A stretch of DNA of 64,000 bases from NCBI GenBank assembly GCA_016218715.1, contig JACRDG010000053.1, forward strand, positions 1 through 64,000, read 5' to 3'. The DNA is from Desulfomonile tiedjei. GTDB lineage: Bacteria > Desulfobacterota > Desulfomonilia > Desulfomonilales > Desulfomonilaceae. The translations under genes and the position numbers were made by a program. This document shows, in pieces, positions 8,504-19,069 of this stretch (positions are counted from its first letter, which is position 1; every line of letters begins with the position of its first letter). The notes beneath the pieces were generated by a model. That model did not search any database. It worked only from the letters and a program-made list of their open reading frames with translations, and was not told the DNA's origin.

Positions 8504-9730
8504 TCAAGCCTCGCACCCCCCCGAGGCCATGGCCACATCTTTCTCCCCTTCGCCGGACAACCGTTCCCGTATGGCTTTGAACTCCTCTTCGGCTTCGAGA
8601 AACGCCTCCACAATTTCCGGATCGAATTGCAGGCCTCGGGCAGCCCCGATCTCTTCCCGGGCCTCGTTATGGCCAAAGGCGGGCTTGTAACGGCGCGCGG
8701 TGGTCAATGCGTCGTACACGTCGGCCAGGGCCACGATCCGTGCTGCCAGAGGTATATCTTCGCCCTCCAATCCACAGGGGTAGCCGCTGCCGTCCCACCT
8801 TTCGTGGTGCCAATAGGCGATGTCTCGTCCCATGAAGAGGTAGTTGTTCTGTTCTCCGACTTCCGTCGCGGCCTCTTCGAGAGCCTTTCCACCGGCCTCC
8901 GCGTGCTGCTTCATGACGGTGAACTGCGCATCACTGAACTTGCCCGGGCAGAACAGGATGTTATCAGGCACGGCGACCTTTCCTATGTCATGGAGCACCG
9001 AGCACTGGACGAGGTTTTCAATGAATTCGTCGGTCATCAAATCGCGGTATCGGGAGTGCAACGACAATTGACGGCACAGCACCTGGCAGTATTCCTGGAT
9101 GCGTCTCAGGTGGAAGCCGGTCTCGCCATCACGCGATTCGGCCAAACGTGCCAGCGCAAAGACCGAAGCCCCCTGAATCTTCTTGATGGTGCGATAGGAC
9201 TTGACGAGATCCTTCGTCCTGGCTTCAACCGTGTCTTCCAGCAGCAGCCGGTAGTCCTTCTCGAACCGCTTCAACCGGCCGTGGTCGAGCCCTTTCTTCG
9301 CGGTATTCAGCAGGATCTCCGGGTTGATCGGCTTCAGGAGGAAATCATAGGCCCCAATTCGCAGGGCCCTGAGAGCATTTTCCAGGTCGCCGTAACCGGT
9401 TACCAGGATTACGGGCACGGTCTCGTCGATCTCACTGACCTTCCTGAGCACCTCCAAGCCATCGACCTGCGGCATTCGTATGTCGGTTATGACCAGGTCG
9501 AATCGGCCCGTTTCAAAGAGATCCAGCCCTTCCCTGCCGCCGCGCGCGGGCTGAGCCTGGAATCCGTTCATCTCCAGGAGATCGGTGAGCAGTCCGAGGG
9601 TTGCCTCGTCGTCGTCAATGACAAGCAGCGATCCGCTTCCGGCACGGCCGGTCTTGAGGGTTCCTACAACTTCACCGTCGTCGAGGTGATCGTGTCGCAC
9701 GTCTTTCAATCCTGTGCTCCGTCCGGGCAA
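8504..9730 (-). CDS. Response regulator with HD-GYP c-di-GMP phosphodiesterase domain
   Basis: A 408-residue protein: an N-terminal receiver (~34-150; acidic D-D-D at 40-41, phosphoacceptor D83 in I-T-D-I-R-M-P, K133), a coiled linker, then an HD-GYP domain (~185-375). HD pair in VLHDIGK (246-251); the GYP signature sits in HHERWDGSGYP (308-318). The catalytic pattern is complete, so hydrolysis of c-di-GMP is likely, controlled by phosphorylation. The TTG at 9730 is the longest start; GTG 9700 is an equally plausible one. A partner kinase is not adjacent but several kinases lie downstream of clpB. c-di-GMP commonly controls pili and exopolysaccharide, both represented in the window. Confidence 0.93.
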   Translation of the reverse strand: MPGRSTGLKDVRHDHLDDGEVVGTLKTGRAGSGSLLVIDDDEATLGLLTDLLEMNGFQAQPARGGREGLDLFETGRFDLVITDIRMPQVDGLEVLRKVSEIDETVPVILVTGYGDLENALRALRIGAYDFLLKPINPEILLNTAKKGLDHGRLKRFEKDYRLLLEDTVEARTKDLVKSYRTIKKIQGASVFALARLAESRDGETGFHLRRIQEYCQVLCRQLSLHSRYRDLMTDEFIENLVQCSVLHDIGKVAVPDNILFCPGKFSDAQFTVMKQHAEAGGKALEEAATEVGEQNNYLFMGRDIAYWHHERWDGSGYPCGLEGEDIPLAARIVALADVYDALTTARRYKPAFGHNEAREEIGAARGLQFDPEIVEAFLEAEEEFKAIRERLSGEGEKDVAMASGGCEA

Positions 9731-10342
9731 AGCTCCCGGGAGACAAAAATCAACCGGGCCCCCTCAGGTCAGCCGTCCGCTCCACGCGGTATCAATTCGC
9801 TCCGTGGTCCTGTCGCCTTCAAAGCGCAGAAGTCCCACCCGGGCGGACGATCCCATTTGCACGGGATTACTTTCGAGCAGTCCATTCACAGCATAAGCAT
9901 TACACAATGACTACCCAACCTCTAAGTTACACAGCCGGACGTGCCGGTGTCAATCCTGAAACAACTTCCCGAGCGCAATTTGACTTTGCCCGTGTAATCG
10001 CTTGGTTGGAAACCGGCATCGTTATGGCAGTTGGAAAATGCAATGTGCGATTGGATGGCCGCCTGCCTCGGAGACCCCCGAACGAGGGTTTGACCCCTTG
10101 CGTTGCACGAAGTGATGGGGCCGCTCGGGCCGTTTCGGTGAAACGGTCAGAAAATTCGGCCGCTGCTATATCCGTCACGCCAGTTGACAGATGCAGGCGC
10201 TTGACTTACCTGAAACTTAACGACATGACCTCCGGCATAGCGGTGGGGTGACCCCAACGGCCCCATCTGAGCCGCCTCTCGTCGAGTTCGGGATGGCGGC
10301 CGGCGGTTCGTCATTGGAATCATTTGTGGTCAGGAGTTCGCG
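9731..10342. other. 612-bp divergent intergenic region, no gene recognised
   Basis: Lies between the HD-GYP gene (minus) and clpB (plus), so it must hold both promoters. ORFs on either strand around 9907-10251 look unlike proteins. I found no convincing CIRCE element or heat-shock sigma-32 promoter. A TTGACT at 10201 has a poor -10 partner (catgac, 17-bp spacing). Confidence 0.5.
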
Positions 10343-12943
10343 ATGCGCGCCGACAAATTCACTCTCAAATCCCAAGAAGCCCTCGAGACGGCTCAAAACA
10401 CCGCGGCAAACCGCGGCAATCCACAGGTGGAGGCCGAGCACCTCCTTCTCGCTCTCCTCTCGGACGAGGAAGGGACCTGTGTGGCGATCCTGAAAAAGCT
10501 CGGGGTCGAACCGGACAAGATTCGACACGAAGCGCTTCAGGCGGTGGAGCGCCTGCCGCGTCAGACCGGAGCCCTGGCGGACCGTTACTTTTCCAAGCAC
10601 CTCACGGCAGTCCTGGAAGCGGCCTTCAAGGAAATGGAACAGCTCAAGGACGAGTACGCGTCCGTGGAACACCTGCTCATAGCCCTTTCGCAAGCCAAAG
10701 GGACCCCGTCCGAACGGATTCTTTCCGGAAACGGAGTGACCAAGGAGCGGGTCTATCAGGTACTCACCGAAATCCGTGGAACCCAACGCGTGACCGACCA
10801 GTCTCCGGAAGACAAGTACCAGGCACTCAAGAAGTTCACGCGCGACCTTACCGAGCTGGCAAGGAAGGGCAAGCTCGACCCGGTCATCGGGAGGGACGAC
10901 GAAATCCGGCGCATCATTCAGGTCCTCTCCAGGCGGACCAAGAACAACCCGGTACTCATTGGCGACCCGGGCGTGGGAAAGACTGCGATCGTGGAGGGCC
11001 TGGCCTCGCGCATCGTCACCGGCGATATCCCCGAAACCCTCAAAGGGAAACGGGTTCTGGCCCTCGATATCGGTCAGCTCGTGGCCGGCGCCAAGTATCG
11101 GGGGGAGTTCGAGGATCGCCTCAAGGCGGTGCTCAAAGAGGTCACCTCCGCGGCCGGGGAAATAGTGCTGTTCATCGACGAGATGCACACACTCGTCGGC
11201 GCAGGCGCTGCAGAAGGGGCAATCGACGCGTCGAACATGCTCAAGCCAGCACTGGCCAGAGGCGAGCTCCGATGCGTGGGAGCCACCACCGTAAACGAGT
11301 ACCGTAAGTACATCGAAAAAGACGCGGCTCTGGAAAGGAGATTTCAGCCGATCTACGTGGCTCAGCCATCGGTGGAGGATACAATCGCGATTCTGCGAGG
11401 TCTGAAAGAACGGTACGAAATTCACCACGGCGTCCGCATTCAGGACGCGGCTATTATCGCCGCAGCGACGCTCTCCAACCGGTACATCACCGACCGATTC
11501 CTCCCGGACAAGGCCGTGGACCTCATCGACGAGGCTTCTTCCCGCCTGAGGATCGAAATCGACTCCATGCCCACGGAAATCGACGAGATCGACAGGCGGA
11601 TCATTCAACTCCAAATAGAGGAGCAGGCCCTGACCAAAGAATCGGATGCAGCGAGCAAGGCGCGCACGGAGAAGGTTCGGGCTGAGATCGCTGCGCTCAC
11701 CGCCGAATCGGAGAAGCTCAAGAAACAGTGGCGGAAAGAGAAGGAGATTATTACCGCTATACGCGAACTCAAAGAACGATACGAGCGCGCAAAGATCGAC
11801 GCGGCCAAGGCCGAGCGAGAGGGGGACCTCAGCCGGGCAGCCGAACTCAAGTATGGGGTTCTGATTGCTCTGGAAAAGGACATCAAGGGAAAAAACGAGG
11901 AACTGGCCGCGTTCCAGCAAGACGGCGGACTCCTCAAGGAAGAGGTCGGTCCCGAAGACGTAGCGGAAGTGGTCGCGAAATGGACCGGAATTCCAGTCTC
12001 CAAGATGCTCGAAGGCGAGGTCGATAAACTCCTTAGAATGGAAGATCGCATCGGCCGTCGCGTCATCGGCCAGCACGAAGCGATCGTCGCGGTCGCAAAC
12101 GCGGTGCGGCGCGCCAGGTCCGGTCTGCAGGATCCCAACCGGCCCATCGGATCGTTCATGTTCCTCGGGCCCACCGGTGTGGGCAAGACCGAGTTGGCTC
12201 GCGCCCTGGCGGAATTCCTTTTTGACGACGAGCAGGCCATGGTGCGTGTCGATATGTCCGAGTACATGGAGCGCCACTCGGTCGCGCGTCTCATCGGAGC
12301 GCCCCCCGGTTACGTGGGATACGAGGAGGGGGGCTACCTAACCGAAGCCGTTCGCCGACGTCCATACTCGGTGGTATTGTTCGACGAAGTTGAAAAAGCC
12401 CATCCGGAAGTCTTCAACGCCCTCCTCCAGATACTCGACGACGGAAGGCTCACCGACGGGAAAGGGCGTACGGTAGACTTCAAGAACTGCATCGTGATCA
12501 TGACCTCGAACCTCGGGTCAAGTGAAATCCGGGACTATGCCGGCAAGGACGACTCGATGATGAGAGCCAAGGTTATGGAAGTACTTCGGTACAGTTTCAG
12601 ACCGGAGTTCCTGAACAGGCTGGACGATATCATCATCTTCGAGGCGCTCAACAGGGATCAGATCGAGAAGATCGTCGAGATCCAGATCGGTCGAGTCAAC
12701 AAACGGCTGGCGGAGAGCAAGCTGGCGCTGAACCTGGACCCTGCGGCGAGAAAGATGCTCGCAGCCGAGGGATTCGATCCCGCGTACGGAGCGCGTCCGC
12801 TCAAGCGAGCCATTCAGCGGCTCATCGAGAACTCGCTGGCTCTGGAAATCCTCTCGGGGAAATTCAAGCCCGGCGACACCATCGAGGTGGGTGTGGACGG
12901 AGATCGCCTCACGTTCAGCGCCGCATCGGGGGGCGGGCCATAG
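10343..12943 (+). CDS. clpB: Protein disaggregase ClpB
   Basis: An 866-residue Hsp100 ATPase that, with DnaK, pulls proteins out of aggregates. Order: N domain (1-150, two Clp repeats), NBD1 with Walker A GDPGVGKT (207-214) and Walker B F-I-D-E-M-H, a middle coiled coil (~400-530, which separates ClpB from ClpA and ClpC), NBD2 with Walker A GPTGVGKT (~608-615) and [11 protein letters not shown]. The gene is full length. It stands alone, diverging from the HD-GYP gene and converging on the 12990-16406 kinase gene, whose end is 46 bp away. Confidence 0.97.
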   Translation: MRADKFTLKSQEALETAQNTAANRGNPQVEAEHLLLALLSDEEGTCVAILKKLGVEPDKIRHEALQAVERLPRQTGALADRYFSKHLTAVLEAAFKEMEQLKDEYASVEHLLIALSQAKGTPSERILSGNGVTKERVYQVLTEIRGTQRVTDQSPEDKYQALKKFTRDLTELARKGKLDPVIGRDDEIRRIIQVLSRRTKNNPVLIGDPGVGKTAIVEGLASRIVTGDIPETLKGKRVLALDIGQLVAGAKYRGEFEDRLKAVLKEVTSAAGEIVLFIDEMHTLVGAGAAEGAIDASNMLKPALARGELRCVGATTVNEYRKYIEKDAALERRFQPIYVAQPSVEDTIAILRGLKERYEIHHGVRIQDAAIIAAATLSNRYITDRFLPDKAVDLIDEASSRLRIEIDSMPTEIDEIDRRIIQLQIEEQALTKESDAASKARTEKVRAEIAALTAESEKLKKQWRKEKEIITAIRELKERYERAKIDAAKAEREGDLSRAAELKYGVLIALEKDIKGKNEELAAFQQDGGLLKEEVGPEDVAEVVAKWTGIPVSKMLEGEVDKLLRMEDRIGRRVIGQHEAIVAVANAVRRARSGLQDPNRPIGSFMFLGPTGVGKTELARALAEFLFDDEQAMVRVDMSEYMERHSVARLIGAPPGYVGYEEGGYLTEAVRRRPYSVVLFDEVEKAHPEVFNALLQILDDGRLTDGKGRTVDFKNCIVIMTSNLGSSEIRDYAGKDDSMMRAKVMEVLRYSFRPEFLNRLDDIIIFEALNRDQIEKIVEIQIGRVNKRLAESKLALNLDPAARKMLAAEGFDPAYGARPLKRAIQRLIENSLALEILSGKFKPGDTIEVGVDGDRLTFSAASGGGP

Positions 12944-12989
12944 AGAGCGGACTTCGGGAACGGCGGGCGATACCGGATCTCACAGCGGA

Positions 12990-15900
12990 TCACCCGCCGT
13001 CTCCCTGATCTTTAGTGCTGGTTCTCATTTCATCTCGTCGACGGGCCGCCTCGATGAGGATGAATTCGCCCGGCTTGTTGATGCTGACCCGTTCCGGATC
13101 GCGCCACGGAAGGTTGGAAAAGCTCCCGCCCGAGAAACTCAGGCAACTGTATATCGCGTCCTCCCCTTCCAGACCACCGCACGTGGCATGGAGAAAGCGT
13201 CCCTTGTCTACGAAAACCAAGCCGCGCAGACCGTTTCGCAGCAGAACCTCCACGACGACGGGTTTTCCGGTGAGCATGACGAGCTGCATGTATTCCAGCA
13301 GGTCTATGCCATCCACCCGGCCGGAGAAGGCAGCGTCCGTCGAGGCCCCCTTGATTTCGTTGGAAAGGATCTCGAGCAGCCTCGGGACCTTGACGGGCTT
13401 CTCGACGATTCGGTCCACGTCGGGATGCGCGAGTATCTCATCTTCGGCAAGCTGCCCTGCCCATCCGGTCAACAACATAAACGGCGGCTTCGGCACTCCT
13501 CGTTCCAGACACATTTCGTGAATGGCCCGCGCCACCTCCCATCCGTTCATTCCCGGCATGGCCAGATCGCAGACCACCGCGTCGAATTCCGATTCCTCGA
13601 ACAGTTTCAAACCCTGGTTACCGGAATAGGCAGGGACGGGGGTGTGGCCGAGTATTTTCAGCCCTTTTTCAAAGATACGTACGATCGGCTCGTCGTCGTC
13701 GATGAGAAGAATACGCCACGTCTGCTCGGTCGCCTCTTTGACGACCACGGGTTTGCGCTTGAGTGCGGGCTTGCTCACGAGAGGGAGTTGCACGGTGAAG
13801 GCCGTACCGATGCGCTTTCTGCTGGTAACGGTAAGGGTTCCCCGATGCCGCCGGACAATGCCGAAATTGGTAGTGAGCCCCATCCCGACATGGCCCTCTT
13901 TGCTGGTCCAGAACGGCTCGAAGATTCTCCCGAGATATTTCTCTGATATGCCCACCCCATTGTCCCGGACGAGAAGAACCACCCGATCGTTTTTCACGTA
14001 GGTCTTGACGCGGATCGTTCCTCCGACCGGGAGGGACTCTTCGGAATTCTTGAGCAGGTTTACCACGACCTCGACCAGTTCCGTTTCCTCCCCTTCGACA
14101 TAGCATCCTCCAGCCAGGTCGAGTTCCAGTCGGATCTGGCCCCCTTTGCGAGTATCTGTTTGCCGACCGACCTTGCTCTTTTCCACTGCTTCCCGCACCA
14201 GATCGCTCAGGTCAAACACTTCCGCGTGCGCGTGAGAGTATCGCGACACCCCCACGGCTTTGCGAGCACGGGAGAATTGCTGGAGTCGTCTTACGGTCTG
14301 GACCGCCTGCCGGGTGTTGTCAAAGATCTGCTCGAGCGGCGGCCTTATTTTAGTGAAGTTCTTCGTTTCCAGGTAACCCAGGGTTTGGCGAGAAGTTCCA
14401 GCGACAAACTGGAGCAGGTTGTTAAAATGATGCGCCACAGCCCCTGCCATTTCGCCGACCGCTTTGAGGCGCTCCGACTGAAGCAGGAGCGTCTCCGCGC
14501 GCTTTTGCAGCGAGATGTCGTCTATGCACGCCTGGGCTCCCACGACGCTCCCGTCGTGGTTCTTGATCGGCGTCACATGGAGGCGCGAATAGGTCTGTTT
14601 GCCCGAGCCCATGTTGTTCGGGAACTCGGTGACGACTGGTTCGCCGGATTTCAAACACTTGTCGATGACACTGGAGACCCCGGATTCCACCAGGGGAGCG
14701 AAACTCAGTACGTTGATCTGCCGCGCTGCAGCGGGAGACGAAACACCGAGCACTTTGAGCGCTTCGGGATTCGATTCGATGATGTTTCCGGTCGGATCGC
14801 AGGAAAAGATACCCAGCGGCACGTTGTCCAGGAGCTTCCTACAGTGGATTTCCGTTTCCCGAAACCGGTCTTCGTCCTGTTTGCGCTCGTGAGCTTCTCG
14901 AAAGTTCACCACGACTACGGTGCGGCCGTTCCACGAGGCGGGTTTCGCGGTCAAATCGACCGGGATGGATGAGCCATCCGCGGCGCGTAGGGTGCAGTCT
15001 TCCAGGACCAGTCCCGCGTCGTCGATGCTCTGCAACCAAAGCGCTGTGGGGCACTCCCGATCAGGTAACCGGAACAGGGCGATATCCTTTCCGACCACGG
15101 CATCCTTGTCGTACTTCAGGATGCGCTCCAAGGCAGCATTGGCGCGGACGATCGTGCCCGTGGTCGCGTCCACCACCAGGATGGCATTCAGGGAGTGCTC
15201 GAAAGCGGCCCTCACTTCATCCCCCGCGGCGGTATCTGTTTCGCTGTCAGGGGCCGACTCCACCGCGAGCGACCCTGCCCGGACAGCGGCCGCAGGCTTA
15301 TCGGCAAGTAGCTTCTCCAGATAGAGCTGGAGCGATCGCAGCTCCCGCTCAGCCTGTTTGCTCGCGGAAAGGTCGGTTATCGCGACCACCTGCCCTTTTT
15401 GAGGCTTGCTCGGATCGATCGGCATGATCCGCAGACGCGCTTCAAACTCGGAGCCATCCGTTCGCCTGAAACGTGCTTCGGTCTCCGAGGGAGCGTCCGA
15501 CGGCGTTGAACCTTCCAGGAGCGGTCTCACGCGGTCGTACTCGTCCTCGGTCGCGAACAGCCCTGCAGCGTCGCGATCCAGCCAACTCCGTTCCTTCCAT
15601 TCGCCGAGCATGTCCAGCAATGCCGAATTGGCCCATTGCAGACGTCCGTCTTCGACGTATCCGATTCCCGTGGGAGATGCCGAGAGGACGCTGCTGAGCG
15701 TCTGTTCGCTCGCCTTCAGCGCATCCTCGACCCGTTTCCGCTCTTCCATCTGCTGTTCGAGGTGTGCAGTGGTACGCTCCAAGGCTGCCGAGTGCTGCTC
15801 GACTCGCGCTTCAAGCTCGTCGAGAGCGGATCCGAGCTGATCCTTGTGTTTCTTGATCAGGACGAGCTGCTTCTTGCTCGGGGCCAGGTGTTCGATCAAC

Positions 15901-16406
15901 AGAAGTGTCGTCAGGTGCTTGCCGAGCCTGAACAGCCGCAGTTGCATCCGGCCCCACATGGTACCTGCGTCGCCCCTGAGTTCGCCTTCCGCGACCGTCG
16001 GCTTTCCGGAGGTGAATACTTTTTCCAGGACTGACTGCGCCTTGGCGGCAACGGCAGTGTCGGCAAAGAGAGCTGCAAAGGGGGTTCCCCGAATCGCCTT
16101 GTAATCCGCGGTGAGGCCCGCACAGGACTTGTTGGCAAAGATCACGCGACCGGACCGATCGATCAGCAGTGTCGGAATTGGTAGGACCCGCAACAACCGC
16201 CCTATGGTGGTTATTTCGAGATGGGAGAGGTCGCGGAATTCAGCGGTGGTCGCACCCGCCTCTTCGCGGAGCAGTTCATTGACGTCGACGGCCTGGGTGG
16301 CGATGGTCGTCGTCTCCAGCATGTCCGCGACTTCGTCCTTTTCGTCAAAGGAATCAAATGTGAACGGCTTCTTCTCAGCCATTGCTTCTTCCCTGCTTTG
16401 TGTCAA
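12990..16406 (-). CDS. Hybrid histidine kinase, multi-PAS, receiver, C-terminal PATAN/DUF4388 domain
   Basis: 1138 residues, no transmembrane segment. Several PAS domains (~60-640) with coiled linkers precede a His dimerisation box GAVAHHFNNLLQ (acceptor His ~660) and an NtrB-type ATPase domain (N-L-L-K-N-S-E-E-S-L, D-N-G-V-G-I, G-M-G-L). A receiver follows with D ~945 in VVCDLAMPGMNG. The last ~110 residues (F-S-G-R-V-D-G-I-D-L-L-E-Y-M-Q-L ... G-F-V-D-K-G-R-F-L-H-A type) are a PATAN/DUF4388-like domain, usually found in response regulators. It is the last gene of the minus-strand run that starts with cheW. An ATG at 16382 is an alternative start. Confidence 0.9.
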   Translation of the reverse strand: MTQSREEAMAEKKPFTFDSFDEKDEVADMLETTTIATQAVDVNELLREEAGATTAEFRDLSHLEITTIGRLLRVLPIPTLLIDRSGRVIFANKSCAGLTADYKAIRGTPFAALFADTAVAAKAQSVLEKVFTSGKPTVAEGELRGDAGTMWGRMQLRLFRLGKHLTTLLLIEHLAPSKKQLVLIKKHKDQLGSALDELEARVEQHSAALERTTAHLEQQMEERKRVEDALKASEQTLSSVLSASPTGIGYVEDGRLQWANSALLDMLGEWKERSWLDRDAAGLFATEDEYDRVRPLLEGSTPSDAPSETEARFRRTDGSEFEARLRIMPIDPSKPQKGQVVAITDLSASKQAERELRSLQLYLEKLLADKPAAAVRAGSLAVESAPDSETDTAAGDEVRAAFEHSLNAILVVDATTGTIVRANAALERILKYDKDAVVGKDIALFRLPDRECPTALWLQSIDDAGLVLEDCTLRAADGSSIPVDLTAKPASWNGRTVVVVNFREAHERKQDEDRFRETEIHCRKLLDNVPLGIFSCDPTGNIIESNPEALKVLGVSSPAAARQINVLSFAPLVESGVSSVIDKCLKSGEPVVTEFPNNMGSGKQTYSRLHVTPIKNHDGSVVGAQACIDDISLQKRAETLLLQSERLKAVGEMAGAVAHHFNNLLQFVAGTSRQTLGYLETKNFTKIRPPLEQIFDNTRQAVQTVRRLQQFSRARKAVGVSRYSHAHAEVFDLSDLVREAVEKSKVGRQTDTRKGGQIRLELDLAGGCYVEGEETELVEVVVNLLKNSEESLPVGGTIRVKTYVKNDRVVLLVRDNGVGISEKYLGRIFEPFWTSKEGHVGMGLTTNFGIVRRHRGTLTVTSRKRIGTAFTVQLPLVSKPALKRKPVVVKEATEQTWRILLIDDDEPIVRIFEKGLKILGHTPVPAYSGNQGLKLFEESEFDAVVCDLAMPGMNGWEVARAIHEMCLERGVPKPPFMLLTGWAGQLAEDEILAHPDVDRIVEKPVKVPRLLEILSNEIKGASTDAAFSGRVDGIDLLEYMQLVMLTGKPVVVEVLLRNGLRGLVFVDKGRFLHATCGGLEGEDAIYSCLSFSGGSFSNLPWRDPERVSINKPGEFILIEAARRRDEMRTSTKDQGDGG

Positions 16407-16480
16407 CGAGTAATACGGGCGCTCCGTTTCCCGTCACTTACGCGTGGGAGCTTCGTCGGGTCTTCGTGCTGACCCAAACC

Positions 16481-18646
16481 TCATGCGCTTTCGGCGCTTC
16501 GCGAGCGTTTCCGTTTCTGGCGGCCGTTTTCCGGAATCAGCCCCCGAATCACCTCGAACAACACCGGGTACCGGATCGGTTTTTCAACGATGCGATCGAC
16601 ACTGCATTTCTCGATCATTTCCCGCTCTTCCAGTTGGCCTCCCCAGCCGGTGAGGAGAATGACCGGAGTCTTCGGAACTCCCCGCCGTGCGCAAATATCC
16701 TTGACCGCTTTGGCCACGTGCCATCCGTTCATGCCCGGCATGCCAAGATCGCAAATCACCATGTCCACCTCGGTCTCCTGGAACAGTTCGATCCCTTCTC
16801 GCCCCGACGAGGCTTTAAAGACGATTTGCCCATATCTGGTAAGCGCCTTTTCCATCAGTTCGACCAGTCGGACCTGGTCGTCTATGATGAGGAAGCGGGC
16901 CTTGAAATTGGCTATCGGTTCGGTGGACGCGATTGCCGGCGCAGCCTGTTTCACGGTCAGCGGCAGTTTCACGGTAAAGATCGTGCCTTTTCCCTCCCAG
17001 CTCTGGACTGAGATCAGGCCGCCGTGGCGTCCGACGATTCCGAAACTGGTGGAGAGTCCCATCCCGGTCCCTTGGACCCCTTTGGTGGTCCAAAAGGGTT
17101 CGAACACCTTGGTGAGATTATCCTTGGGCATGCCCGTGCCGGTATCGCAGACCTGGAGGACCGTGGACTCGCGCTCCACGAAAGTCTTACAGGCAACTTT
17201 GCCTCCCTTGGGAAGCGCCTCTGTCGCGTTCTTGACGAGGTTGACGATCACTTCGAAGAGTTCGTTTTCGTGTCCCTTGACAAAGCACCCCTCGGCGAGC
17301 CGCGACGTCATCTCGATCGCGACACCTCTCTTCTCCGGACCGCTCTTCCAGAAGGGTTTGCTCACCTCGATGGCCCGACTCACCGTCGCAGACAGATCGA
17401 AAATCTTCCCCGCGACAGTCGGGTCCTCAGTCCGGACCCGCGCGAAGTCCTGGAGCTGTTTGACTGTCTCCGAGCCGAGTTGCGCGCTTTCTGCTATTTG
17501 GATGAGCGTTTTCCGGACCTCTTCGAAGTCACCCACATCCAGATCGGACTCGGCCAGCCCCGCGGCGCCGATGACAATCTGCAACAAGTTGTTGAAGTTG
17601 TGTGCAACGCCGCCGGCCATCTCCCCAAGGGCTGCGAGGCGCTGCTTCTGGACCGATTGTTCCTGGGACTTCTTCTGCTCCGTGATGTCCCGGCAAAAGA
17701 CCGCAACCCGCTCGACGCTTCCGTCCGAGTCGAAAACCGGGTGGTAGCTATGATCGAAGATCTTGTCCATCCCCCGGTCCTCGAATCGGACACCCTTCCC
17801 CGAGGATGCAACCTCGTTGAACTTTGCCTTCCTGAACTGCGCTATGGCCGGTGGAATCAGGTCGAAGTACGATTTCCCCAGCAGGTTCTCTATGGGGGCA
17901 TCAAGGGTTTCCGCGGTGGTCGGGTTGAGCGTTACGAACGCGCCGTCGATCTCCAGCAGAAAGGCACAGTCGTTAGTGGCGTTCAGGATAGCTTCTACGG
18001 TCTCTTTGCTTTTCTGCAAGTTCATCTCAGCCCGTTGCCGCTCGGCGATTTCGTCGAGCAACTGGGCGTTGCTCTGTCTCAGTTCCGAGGTACGCTCGGC
18101 CACACGGATTTCCAATTTGTCGTGGGCCACCCTGAGCGCTTCCTCGGCCCGCGTGCGCTCTTCGATCTCCCGTTTGAGTTCTTTGTTCGTCTCCTGGAGT
18201 TGCTGGGTACGTTCTTCAACGAGCTTTTCGAGCTGTTCATGGTATCGTTTCAGTTCCCGTTCCGTGGCCTTGGCCTTGATGGTGTTGCTCACGGTGATGG
18301 GAAGGGTTTTGAGATAATTCCCGTTCACGTCTTTCATCAAGTAATCGGAAGCCCCGGCTTTCATCGCCTGGACCGCCACTTCTTCGCCGCCTGCCCCGGT
18401 GACGAGCACGACCGGGATCTCCCGAGGCACCTCGCCGATCAGATCGAAGGCCGTACCATCGCCGAGCCGATAATCGGTGACGATCACGTCGAACGTATCG
18501 GACTTGACCGCCTTCTTTCCTGCATCTATGGAAGAGACGCAGGTGTAGTCGTACGGAAGCCCTTCGGCCCGCACCATACGTTCGAAGGCCATGCGGTCAA
18601 CTCGATCGTCCTCGACCAGAAGCAATTTGATGCGTTGCTCGGACAA
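16481..18646 (-). CDS. Receiver-PAS-histidine kinase-receiver hybrid
   Basis: 721 residues. N-terminal receiver (D58 in V-T-D-Y-R-L-G) and long coiled coil (~130-220), PAS (~225-325), His box GGVAHNFNNLLQ (~345), ATPase domain (N-L-V-K-N-A-T-E-A-L, D-T-G-T-G-M, G-M-G-L-S-T-S-F-G), C-terminal receiver with D ~631 in VICDLGMPGMNG. The kinase core and last receiver are clearly paralogous to 12990-16406 and 19946-22285. It starts 3 bp after the stop of the stand-alone receiver gene, so the two are probably translated together and that receiver is a candidate phosphorelay partner. Confidence 0.92.
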   Translation of the reverse strand: MSEQRIKLLLVEDDRVDRMAFERMVRAEGLPYDYTCVSSIDAGKKAVKSDTFDVIVTDYRLGDGTAFDLIGEVPREIPVVLVTGAGGEEVAVQAMKAGASDYLMKDVNGNYLKTLPITVSNTIKAKATERELKRYHEQLEKLVEERTQQLQETNKELKREIEERTRAEEALRVAHDKLEIRVAERTSELRQSNAQLLDEIAERQRAEMNLQKSKETVEAILNATNDCAFLLEIDGAFVTLNPTTAETLDAPIENLLGKSYFDLIPPAIAQFRKAKFNEVASSGKGVRFEDRGMDKIFDHSYHPVFDSDGSVERVAVFCRDITEQKKSQEQSVQKQRLAALGEMAGGVAHNFNNLLQIVIGAAGLAESDLDVGDFEEVRKTLIQIAESAQLGSETVKQLQDFARVRTEDPTVAGKIFDLSATVSRAIEVSKPFWKSGPEKRGVAIEMTSRLAEGCFVKGHENELFEVIVNLVKNATEALPKGGKVACKTFVERESTVLQVCDTGTGMPKDNLTKVFEPFWTTKGVQGTGMGLSTSFGIVGRHGGLISVQSWEGKGTIFTVKLPLTVKQAAPAIASTEPIANFKARFLIIDDQVRLVELMEKALTRYGQIVFKASSGREGIELFQETEVDMVICDLGMPGMNGWHVAKAVKDICARRGVPKTPVILLTGWGGQLEEREMIEKCSVDRIVEKPIRYPVLFEVIRGLIPENGRQKRKRSRSAESA

Positions 18647-18649
18647 TGC

Positions 18650-19069
18650 CTAGATCTCCGCTGCTGTCTCGCTGATGGTCCAGTAGCAATCCACGGCCCT
18701 TACCAGCTCCACGAACTTCAGGTAGTCGGCCGGCTTGATCATGTACCCTGCAACCCCGAGGTTGAAACTGTCGAATTTGTCCTGATCCTCTTTGGAGGTG
18801 GTCAACACGATGACGGGAATCAGCCGTAAGTCTTGATCCTGCTTGGCCACTCGCAGAAACTCTATGCCGTTCATCCTCGGCATGTTGATGTCCAACAAGA
18901 TCAGGCACGGTCTGGGATTCTTCGGGTTCTTGAGAAACTCCAGCGCTTGTTCCCCATCACCGACGATGGTGAGGTGGTTCGTGATCTTGAGATCTTTTAC
19001 CGCGCGCTTGACGGCCATTGCGTCTACTTTATCGTCTTCAACGAGCAGAATGGGTCGCGTCCCCTTCAT
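18650..19069 (-). CDS. Single-domain response regulator (Rcp1/CheY-like)
   Basis: 139 residues, receiver only, no output domain. Acidic E11-D12-D13, phosphoacceptor D60 in L-L-D-I-N-M-P, conserved Thr in V-L-T-T-S and Lys in M-I-K-P-A. The insert N-P-K-N-P-R-P before the Asp strand is typical of Rcp1-type receivers paired with phytochrome-like kinases. Its start lies 32 bp inside the preceding kinase gene (stop 19038), which is of just that phytochrome-like class, so kinase 19038-19856 is its likely donor. It is the nearest thing to a CheY in the operon. Confidence 0.93.
   Translation of the reverse strand: MKGTRPILLVEDDKVDAMAVKRAVKDLKITNHLTIVGDGEQALEFLKNPKNPRPCLILLDINMPRMNGIEFLRVAKQDQDLRLIPVIVLTTSKEDQDKFDSFNLGVAGYMIKPADYLKFVELVRAVDCYWTISETAAEI

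Noticed and set aside
9907-10251. ORFs on both strands upstream of clpB
   Set aside because: No ribosome-binding site, no domain, and they overlap each other in a region that must hold two promoters.
10217-12277. 686-residue ORF antisense to clpB
   Set aside because: Shadow of clpB caused by GC-rich codon use; no family-like motifs, Asp/His/Arg-rich composition.
17024-18829. 601-residue ORF antisense to the kinase gene, and the similar 609-residue one at 25139-26968 antisense to cheA
   Set aside because: The opposite frames encode complete, motif-bearing kinases; these are mirror frames without domains.
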